Shown piece after piece: positions 45,858-64,000 of a stretch of 64,000 nt of DNA (its first letter is position 1; each line of letters starts with the position of its first letter). The stretch comes from Hydractinia symbiolongicarpus (lineage: Eukaryota; Cnidaria; Hydrozoa; Anthoathecata; Hydractiniidae): contig NC_079887.1 in assembly GCF_029227915.1 (NCBI RefSeq), forward strand, positions 10,106,001 to 10,170,000, in the 5' to 3' direction. The notes beneath the pieces are model-generated. The model was not told where the DNA came from, did no database searches, and saw only the letters and a list, made by a program, of their open reading frames with translations. Both the position numbers and the translations under genes were made by a program.

Positions 45858-48800
45858 GATAAAAAATATGGCTAGCTAAACGTTTATTATAGATATATAC
45901 TTCTTTCCAACTCCACTTCCTTGTGCTATGTTTTACCTCCTTAACACGGCACACAGCACAAACCTACCAAGATGCGCGCGCTTGTGTTCTCTACTACGAC
46001 CGCCGTCAGTCATCAAGAATAATAATTTGTTGGTCCGTTTATTTTTATTTCTTAGTCAGTGATCATATAAACCTTAGCTACAAAAGTGTGCTTAACAAAA
46101 CCTAATTGCATAAACGATAACTCTACCATATTATTGAATATAAAAAAAGGTGAAAGGAAGAGGCCCTGTTAAAATCGAGCAACCAAAATTGAAAACAAAG
46201 CCGCCATCTCTGCCTTTTATTTTTCCTCTGACTAGAAAAAAGCATATGAGATATAACACCCTCTTAGATTTCCTAAAAATACTTTAGAACTTAACTTTTT
46301 TTCGCTTAAATCACTCAAATATTTTCAACTTTTATTTGTATCATTTTTTTTATTCTGGGTTATATATAATAATTCTTTTAAACAGGTTAAAATAGTGCCA
46401 TTTTCAATAAAACTTATTTATTTATCCACTTTAACCTATTCGGCAGACTATTAGCATGCAATTCTCAGAAATCCAAGGATCAAAGTAAACAGATCAGGTT
46501 GGATTTTCGGAAGAAATTCTGGTATTGCTTATTGTACTCACTGTTCATTTAGGTAGGATAAATTTTGTATGCTTGTGGGTGGGGTTTGTTTTGCCTCTAC
46601 ATTTTCATCATATGTGAAGCGATTGCTTACTAGCTATGTCTTGTTTATTTGTGCTATGGATTTATTTCATTATTAAAATAAATATATTGGCACATTATTG
46701 ATTAGTTGAAAGCCCGTTCCTGACAAATTTCACAGGGGATTGCCCGTCAAACATATTTCATAACATAAAGTAATAAAATTTGGACAAGGGGTATATATTT
46801 TACTATTTTTGCGTAAAATAGGATCTCTATTTTCCATAATTACAATATCCTGCTATTAAAGAGGACTGATTGTGTACTGCATTACTGATTGTTTTACTAT
46901 ATTTTTTTAGTAAACATACAAATTTTAAACATAGAATAATCATGATTTTTAAGAGTTTCATAATCAAACTTGTTTTTTCTTCCATAGTGAGTTGGGAATA
47001 AGATCATAAAATAGCTTCAACTCTCTTGTTTTACACATAAATTATTGTTCTTATTGTTCTCATCAAGCATGTCTCAAACATGTTGTTTAAAAAACTCAGT
47101 TTTTACTTCAGATCTTTTTTTATTTCACTGTACAACATTGCAACCAGTGACGCCATAGCTTAGTATTTATTAACTCTTGCATTTTGTGTTGAAGATCAGG
47201 GTTCTATTACCTTTGGCAATGATTCAATATGGGTGAGTGATTGATACAATAGCCACTGGGTAATCTTATGCATGTGAGGGAAATAGGGGAAATGAAACAC
47301 TTTGTTAGCTGAGGAATGTTGCAGGAAGTTGTCTCGTAAAGTGTAGCTTAAAATAAGCATTAAATAAACAAGATATTTTGAGGTTTTATAGGTTTATATG
47401 TAAATAAATTAAGTACATAAAGCAAGAGAAATGATGTTTATTTAAACTAAAAAAAATTGATAAACTGACTGGCCATGATGTAAAGAATGGTTTATAGGAT
47501 CCAATCTATTAAAATTAAAAGAGAAATCATATAATTTGTGATGTTAAGTATTGCACACTTATCTGATATCTCATTTGTGGCTTGCAATAATAAAAAAAAA
47601 TCAATTGGTGTGCTAGATATCGCTGAGTCCTCCTATTGGCTTTGATTTAATAGCATCGCAATAACTAATAATTATTAAATAAAATTAATAATGAAACAAA
47701 AGAAATTAAAATGTTGTAACAGAAAAAAATATATATATGTCCACGTCTTCAGCATAGTCTGAATTTAAATCGTGTGTCTCATTTTTTTCTTAACTTTAAT
47801 CGTTTTGAAAATATGCCGTAAAACATCTATAAGATCATAAAAATAACACTCAATTTTTTTCCCTTTTTCTTTCAATCACTCTTGCATCCAAATTAGCTGA
47901 CCAAAAATTAAAATGAGACACGCGAGTAGAGATCAAACACTCCTAAAGCCGAAAAAGAAAGTTTCAGGATTTCATCTAATGTATTTTTAAGACAGATCCC
48001 TTTTAAGAAGAGTTGGCAGCCGAAAATTTTACAAAAAAATTATTCAGAGGTATTCATTAGCAAAGTTTTTTCTTTCGACCTGTGATTGTTTACAAGAAAT
48101 TGAAAAGAGAATATTTAATTATTCATTAGTTATTTAAAGTGAACTTGTGGAACTCTTATTCAACAATTTTTTTGCATAAGAATACCCCCATCATAATAAA
48201 GCAAAATAAATAATTCTGAAAGCATTTGTTTCTAATATGATGATATTTTTTCTCATGGCAGGGAGTTTTAGGGTGAAATATGGATATGAATGTTTGAAAA
48301 CAGGAAATGTAATCGAGAAAATGATTCTGTTCAACTTTCATTTTTGTTTTGTGAAAATATTAGTTACAATAAGAATATAAAAATGCCAAAAGCAAATAAA
48401 ACACTGTAGAAAAAGAAACAACTATATTATATAATTTAACTTTTTCTCCAGTGCTTTTTGACTCACGTAAATCTCAAACTTTATGCATAAATAGAAAATT
48501 CTCAATGCTGAAGGTCAGATTATTTTTAGTAAACTTGAGTCATAACTCACTTCGTGCACAGAAATATTTGATCGCCAAAACAACGACATATGGATTGGAA
48601 CATTTTGTAACGCTAAATCCTTCAATTTTTAGGAAACATTTTGGAACAAAAATTAGTTCATTGGAAAGAGCAGTTTTTAAAGTAAAATGTTCCTTAAAGA
48701 AAAAAATAAAAAAGTAATTATTTACCATACCACTACCTTAATATACAAGTCAAGAAGCATACTAGGATAATCATTCTTAGACAAGATCTTCTTTAAATAC

Positions 48801-49499
48801 TTTACCTTAACATAACGTTTATACCATACAAATTTAAAGTCTGCAGGACAAGTATTAATCCACTTTTTCTCATGATAACACAGAAATACATTGGCTAAAG
48901 TGGGTCATGGGTAATGTATTGGTTGTATATGATGAAATAATGGTGTACATAGTTTGTACAAACAATGTCAGGGTGTAATCTAGAAATTTCCAATTGGGGC
49001 CATCAGACCCCTATTGTTCCAGAGGTTGCCTCGAAAAGATTGCTGACTTTGTGCTTCGTACTGTGATTATGATCTGTTTGTCCTGACTTTTTTTTAGTAT
49101 TATGTAAAATTCTATTATTATTTTATTGTATTGGGAAATTCAGAGATAAACTTCGATGGGGAAACCGTTAAACGGCTATTAGCAATGCTGGATTACACCC
49201 AGACTGTTTTGTTGATGAATTAGATGGATTTGTTGATGGACCCAGTCTACATGTTTTTACCTAGCTTGTTAACAAAAAAAAATTTTGCTAGATAAAAAGA
49301 ATTCCTATTATTCAGGTAAAAAGAGGCATATTTACTGAAATATATTACCACCCAATTTTGAGAGTTATATCAGAGTGTGTAATCAGACTTGCAAGTGTTT
49401 GATTTTAAAAAATGTTTTTGTAATTTTATTGTAATGTTATTGATACCTTTTTCCCACAGTTTGACAGTTAACACAGTTGATGACACAATAATTAACAAA
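45858..49499. other. Intergenic stretch between THAP and receptor genes
   Basis: The left end should contain the THAP promoter. A degraded SINE lies at about 47150-47370. The 5' untranslated exons of the receptor gene may lie toward the right end. A minus-strand frame of 61 residues (48156) and a plus-strand frame of 88 residues (48451) are unrecognised and not supported. Confidence 0.4.
47150..47370 (+). mobile_element. Degraded copy of the tRNA-derived SINE
   Basis: GACGCCATAGCTTAGTATT (A-box region), CAGGGTTCTATTACC (decayed B box), then CAATATGGGTGAGTGATTG, CATGTGAGGGAAATAGGGG and AAAATAAGCATTAAATAA follow the order of the copy at 22522-22872 over about 220 bp. Confidence 0.75.
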
Positions 49500-59221
<9,722 letters not shown>

Positions 59222-59484
59222 TTAAACGCTGAAATGGAACTACTTTTTCATTCATTTTTGTGCACAAAAATAAAAATGTAAAGTTTTTGAATCACATAAT
59301 ATAAATATGCAAAATATTTTGTATTGACACAATGTCAACAGTGCGAAGTAAAGAAGTATTGTAAATATATAAAGTGTAAATTATGTCAGTTTAACTTTTT
59401 ATTATTTTTATTCACTTGTTTTAATTTTTTGGTCAAATGTTCCTCCCTTTGTCCAAACAGGTTTAAACCTCCTTGCTTTGTTTA

Positions 59485-59519
59485 AAAAAACAAGATGCAG
59501 GTACTGCATCTTGTTTTTT
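59485..59519. repeat. Perfect hairpin with 16-bp arms
   Basis: AAAAAACAAGATGCAG and CTGCATCTTGTTTTTT are exact reverse complements separated by GTA. The hairpin followed by T6 lies about 265 bases after the receptor stop, so it falls in or just after the 3' untranslated region. Confidence 0.9.
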
Positions 59520-59636
59520 GCTATTCGCTATTAAAAATGCACAACTTCTACGAAAAAATGGACAACTTCTGCGAAACATCGACAATACGACCCAATTCTT
59601 TTAAAAGTCGCGCGATTGAAACGTTTATGGTCTTAA

Positions 59637-59880
59637 ACGGCATTTAGCTGACAAAGAATCAAGATTTTGATGTCACAATCATGTTCAGCATACTCTTTTG
59701 TTAACTGTCCCAATTTTCGTCGAAAATAAAGTAGCTTTAATTTTTGGACCAATTTTATCCTAAAATGACATTTAGTTGACAAACAATTAAAAATTTGATG
59801 TCACCATCATGTTCAGCATACTTTATTTGTTAACTGGGTCAAATTTTGTTGAAAACAAATACTAATTTTGGCCTGAAACG
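59637..59880. repeat. Tandem duplication, about 127-bp period
   Basis: GGCATTTAGCTGACAAAGAA starts copy 1 and GACATTTAGTTGACAAACAA starts copy 2. Both continue with GATGTCAC, ATCATGTTCAGCATACT and GTTAACTG, with about 15-20 percent divergence. Confidence 0.8.
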
Positions 59881-60850
59881 TCATTTTTAGACGACTTCTA
59901 AGTACTTAGAGAGTCTAGGTACGAAGTTTACATCTGTGACGTTGAAATGGACCATTTAGGACAGGGTTAGTTTGTTAGTTAGTTAGGAATTGGAAACAAA
60001 TACTATCCTCAGAGGCGAGTTAGAAACAAAACAGAAGAAGTTATACGATCGATGTTACTGCAATCGTTAGCATGAAACATTTTTGATAGAGTGTAGTATT
60101 GTAAAGAAAATGAAATCGTATCTTCTCGTCGTCCGAGATTGTGAAAAAGAGCCCAGAGGCTAAGGTTAATATGCTTCTAATTTAACGGCAGCTGCGTTGG
60201 CGAATTATGGTGACATTCCGAAACTCCGATATTTCCTATCTGAAAATGACAATTTTAACCCTTTCTGTGTTTTTAGTCAACACATAGTCAGCTCCAGGAA
60301 ATTTGACTGAGGACAATACCTAGGTTCTTGTTTTAGTATCATTTGGTAGTCCAATACATCCTTTTTCTAAAACACGGGGCGAACGTTTCAACAATCTTCT
60401 CTTCAGGAGTTACATGCTCCAAATGTGAGACTAATTCCACTTCTTAAGTATTTTTACCAAGATCAGTTAAAATGAACATCAAGCCTCTTTTTCACCTTTT
60501 AAAAGAACAGGGTACGAGGATACATGGACCTAGCATCAACTATTTTTTTTGCACCTATAACTATTACGTATTACTGTACATTGATGTTTTGGATGCATAT
60601 TTACGAAAAAAACATGACATTCAGTTAATTAGTTATATTTTTTCATGATAAGATTACTTGACTAAAAATAATTTTTGGGTAAACCTCCTCTAAGCAGCGA
60701 TTGAAAAAAAAATTTACAACACTAATTTGGTGATCTACTTTCTTTTATTCCCTTACTATCAGGAAGCAAGAACTCTATCTCGTTTTCACGGATTCTTTAG
60801 CGCTTTCTGATATGTGGTTAGCACTAAAACTATCAGTAGGTCTAGGAATA

Positions 60851-60984
60851 TCTACATTAAAATACTCGTATACGTCTGTCCGTCACGCAAAATGGTAGCT
60901 TAGCTGCTAAAGTAGCGAGAAACACGCAATGCAGTATTAAAAGGACGGGTCAACCCGTGGATTTTTCTACGGGCTAACGACTAG
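60851..60984 (+). mobile_element. Short Helitron-like element (copy 3)
   Basis: It starts TCTACATTAAAATACTCG, shares ATACGTCTGTCCGTCACGC and AGCGAGAAACACGCAATG with 26011-26155, and ends with the hairpin CCCGTGGATTTTTCTACGGG and CTAACGACTAG followed by T. It is 134 bp and non-coding. Confidence 0.65.
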
Positions 60985-61396
60985 TTTAGTATATTAACTT
61001 GGCGAGGTAGACTAGAAATGGAATTCAGAAACGAACTGTGAATAAAACAGTAATGGGATTTAAGTAAAATATTGTTTATTGAAAAGAGAATTCAAGTAAA
61101 AAATGGTTTACAAAGAAAGATTAATATTAAACAAATAGTGATTGTGTAAGTTAAATACTATTTGTGCTGCGTTTACACCAGTGCATTTTTGTGTGTTGTT
61201 CACATCACTCTCATCGATTTTCGTCTAGCGTCTTTTTTCTAAAACGATTTAAAAAAGTTTTTCATATTTGCGTAAAAAAATACACTGTATCATGAAACGA
61301 CCTGGTCCCCAGGCCTTTTGACTCTTTATAATAAGACCTAAGAAGTCTTGGTGATCAGGTTGTTAACGAAATGAACTTTTTTGTAATAGTAATATT

Positions 61397-63642
61397 TTAA
61401 CCAACCTCTGGAGCGCTCATCACTTCCCAGCAGATCGAGATGCAACCCAGGATGAGGCCCATAATGACCATGAGTGTTGAGAAACACAAAAATATGAGAA
61501 TGGAAAGCCATAAATCCTCACCAAATGAGAACAACAAGCAGTTTGATACTAGAAAAGAAAAATATGTTGACATCAAGAAATATAAAAAGTGTCTTAATGA
61601 GAAAGATGTCTGTAAAACAAATAAAAGAGGCCTAAATAATAGATACTATCTACTGCTATTTTGAAATATTACACGCCAAACGACGTACTTCAGAGCAAGG
61701 CTGAAATATCAACATGCAATCTATTGGCCGTAACCCGTGAAACCAATGGGTTAAAGAAATGAAAAAAAAAATTCGATTGCCGTCAAATCGGGATCAGCCT
61801 CTAAATCGCGAAATTTTAATACCGCGAATTTTCTCTTTTAATTTTTTGTGTTACAAAAGATGTTTCTATCTTACTACTGATCCCCTGAGAATAGAAAGTT
61901 TGGGTTTCACGGATATTGGAAAACACGTTTTGTCATTTTAAAGATTTTTGTATCTCTTATAATAATATGGAACTTCTGTCTGTTTGTGTGTGACGTTTCC
62001 AAAGTGGACACACGATTCTATACTTTTTATTTAGACCAGCGTTTCAACCTCTACTTATTACAGGCAGCGAATGAACTAATCTTTACCAAATGTTTTTTGT
62101 ATCTTTACTGCTGACGTAAGCAAAAAATCTAAAACAGCCTATTTTTCTAGTGTTCTTTTGTCTACGAGGATTTTTCCATGGGCTTTATCGACTAGCTTAC
62201 GTATAATTACGTGCATAAAAACACTTGTGTCAATTGTACAAACGAAAGCTTTGCAATTACTGTGGAAAGTTTATCATTTCTTGAACATGATAGTTTAGTA
62301 GGCGACGTTTCGGGAGATCCTTCTCCCATCATCGGGCAAAGTAAAATGATGTTGAGCATGTATTTATATAATTGCAGAGGATCGAGATTCATAAAAATTA
62401 ACCAATCAGAAACGGGCTGGTAATTACAAAAACGTGCCACGAAAACGTTTTTTTGGAAAAAACAAAACAAAAAAAACAATATTTTAAGCAAAATTCGAAT
62501 TAAGGCTCAGAAAAATAGCTTACCAGAATAACCATCTTTGAAGGACTTAGGCTGACCATTGACCGTGCAAACACATTGTGACGTTAAAGTTGGTAGAGAA
62601 CACACTCCTCCGTTCTTTTTTTCGTGGTACTCTCTGAACGCTTTGAAATCATCATAGTAGTCATAACTGATGAAAATGCCGTAAACGTTGAGACCAAGAC
62701 AAACTATATTCACCAAGATGTAAATTGCAGCCTGGAAGAGAAGTGGTGAATATCTTACGCAGTGATTAATTATTAGACATGAGTTGACATGGAGGACATT
62801 TTTTCCAACCTTGACCCGAATATCTTTGAGGTCTTTTATTATGAGGATGAAAGAGAAGACGTAAGTTTAATTACTTGACCTTATAAGGACTATATACAAT
62901 CTTCGTCCCAAGGGTTTGTCGAACAGTTTAATTTCGGGGGTCAGTTTTACAGATATCTGTACTTTTTTTAACTCTCAACAAGAGACCACATTATGTGCTC
63001 AACTGTATGTTTTGTAAAACTCAATAATACGACCACCCTAAAATTAACCCTTCCCTAAATGGATGGTTCTTAAAGAAAAACATCACAAATACGATCTTGC
63101 TTTCCCTTCTGGTTTGAATCACAACACGCCCAGGGCGTTAATTCCACCCTTTATAGTCTCTATTTTAACATACTAGTTGTATCTGTCTCTGTGTGATTAC
63201 ATATTTGAGTTAATACACACAATATGGATATATTGGAAATGACAAATGCATTGTAAAAAAGCGACCCGCGGACTTACAACATCGTGTCCAGGGCTTTTTG
63301 TCTCTCATCGGCGCGCACCGTCTCGTCGTCCGATATACGATAAGAGAAAACAGGTCCCAGGATCGAGGTTGGCGGATTTATAAAACTACCAGTCGTTAGC
63401 CCATTAAATATCTGTAAAAATTCTACCACAGCTACTCGTAGCTACTATTTTTCGCTTACACACGAAAAGTTGCAACCTCGTTCCCAAGGCATTTCTACCC
63501 ACTTTGTAATACAACTAAGGGATCACAAAACCCTGGGGACGAGGTTGAATAAGTTAGGTATAGATTAAATTAAAACTACTCTTACCGTGTACATATGTCT
63601 TGTCCCCATCATCATCAATCCCATAAAAACATGTACAAACAT
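61397..63642 (-). CDS. Multi-pass membrane protein, 3' exons (runs off the window)
   Basis: Three minus-strand exons join in phase: 63642-63586 (MFVHVFMGLMMMGTRHMYT), 62731-62524 (AAIYILVNIVCLGLNVYGIF and a loop with Cys) and 61548-61397 (ending EVMSAPEVG). They encode 138 C-terminal residues. Visible are two adjacent hydrophobic segments, an extracellular-type loop of about 50 residues with several Cys (GVCSLPTLTSQCVC), and a last long membrane span (LSILIFLCFSTLMVIMGLI) followed by a short tail. This fits a four-span protein of the MS4A or MARVEL type, but no family signature is decisive and I do not name one. The first exon begins at an acceptor, so earlier exons lie beyond 64000 or were missed. 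Confidence 0.6.
62000..62195 (+). mobile_element. Helitron-like 3' end (copy 6)
   Basis: GGATTTTTCCATGGGCTTTA-TCGACTAG at the right end matches the terminus at 51086. The left boundary is unclear, and GTGTGACGTTTCC near 61990 may belong to it. It lies in the last intron of the minus-strand membrane-protein gene. Confidence 0.5.
62290..62372 (-). ncRNA. Hammerhead-ribozyme-like motif, minus strand
   Basis: Read on minus: a stem-I strand (AACATCATTTTACTTTG), CCGATGA (consensus CUGANGA with one change), a stem-II hairpin (GGGAGA-AGGA-TCTCCC), GAAACGTC, and a second stem-I strand (TAGTTT... ATGTT in complement) that pairs imperfectly over about 18 bases. This is the architecture of Penelope-like element hammerheads. 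One core substitution makes activity doubtful. Confidence 0.5.
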
Positions 63643-64000
63643 CTATAAAAAAACAAGATAGGAGTTCTACTTTGTCGTGCAAATTCTTAACTCGAGGATT
63701 TGTGCAAGCTCGAACCCAGCACTATTTACCGTTGCGGCAAGCAAATAGTCCTGGGGACGAGTTTGAGATTTGTGAATACTGAGACAAAGTTGAATATCAT
63801 TCTTCTCGACACATTCGTTTCTTAAACCACTGGAGGTGCTTAAACTTTCTAAATAATAATTTATCACGTTGTCACACAGGAAAAGTCCCCAAGGATTTTT
63901 TATTTTTTTATTTCGCAAACCATTACCAACTGTTACGTTAAGAACAATTTTGTGAATGATGTGATGTGTTAATTTAAATATGAAATATACCATTTTGTTT
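63643..64000. other. Right edge, probably intron of the minus-strand membrane-protein gene
   Basis: It contains short repeated words such as CCTGGGGACGAGTTTGAG (also near 63535 and, diverged, 14210), which belong to a dispersed repeat. The 108-residue minus-strand frame here is unrecognised and overlaps that repeat. Confidence 0.4.

Larger units (their letters stand above)
59222..61396. other. Intergenic stretch between two convergent genes
   Basis: It contains the receptor 3' region (AATAAA at 59269), a strong hairpin at 59485-59519, a duplicated segment of about 127 bp at 59637-59880 and a short Helitron-like element at 60851-60984. I see no gene. Confidence 0.5.

Noticed and set aside
62789-62860. 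Plus-strand first exon starting MEDIFSNLDPN with a GTAAGT donor
   Set aside because: It is attractive as an open start with a good donor, but it lies in an intron of the opposite gene and no following exon is visible in the window. Left undecided.
63276-63415. An extra exon of the minus-strand membrane-protein gene (reading IFNGLTTGSFINPP)
   Set aside because: It has splice-like borders, but its end phase does not fit the next exon, whereas the exons on both sides join each other directly in phase. It also overlaps a dispersed repeat word.

Overview
The window is nuclear DNA from an AT-rich animal genome. The genes are metazoan (SH2B adaptor, CD2BP2, CDK2AP1/2, a THAP-domain protein, a seven-transmembrane receptor, a K2P-type channel), they have many small exons with GT-AG introns, and the intergenic DNA is full of short mobile elements (tRNA-derived SINEs, Helitron-like ends, inverted-repeat elements, Penelope-type hammerhead-like motifs, tetranucleotide microsatellites). 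Low GC together with this element mix fits a cnidarian, perhaps a hydrozoan. That is an inference, not something the sequence proves. All exon models below were built by hand from open frame, splice sites and phase agreement.

Layout: 1-4708, no gene seen, with a 29-bp minisatellite. 4709-11680 (+), an SH2B-family adaptor in eight coding exons; its introns hold a 34-bp tandem array and an inverted-repeat element. 13769-14020, the tail of a retroelement-type ORF. 14028-18690, a complete DNA transposon with perfect 60-bp terminal inverted repeats and a 6-bp target-site duplication. It carries an intron-containing IS3-like integrase/transposase (-) and, convergently, a HECT-type E3 ubiquitin ligase gene (+). 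19569-24426 (+), CD2BP2 in four exons, with an 84-bp tandem array and a SINE in its introns. 24427-30571, no gene seen, with Helitron-like elements.

30572-36598 (+), a secreted cysteine-rich protein of nine exons, every one a multiple of three, with a recurring C-x6-C ... C-x6-C unit. 38216-42219 (-), CDK2AP1/2 (DOC-1) in three exons. 42837-43826, a nested inverted-repeat element with a hammerhead-like motif. 45226-45857 (-), the 5' part of a THAP zinc-finger gene. 49500-59221 (+), a seven-transmembrane receptor resembling TMEM116 in thirteen exons. Inside one of its introns, on the opposite strand, lies a complete two-exon K2P-like channel gene (55082-56852) whose two selectivity filters are not canonical. 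61397-63642 (-), the 3' exons of a multi-pass membrane protein that runs off the right edge.

The host genes do not form a pathway and look like ordinary independent neighbours. The item most worth following up is the transposon with a HECT ligase as apparent cargo. Next come the filter-less nested K2P-like gene and the unassigned secreted cysteine-repeat protein.
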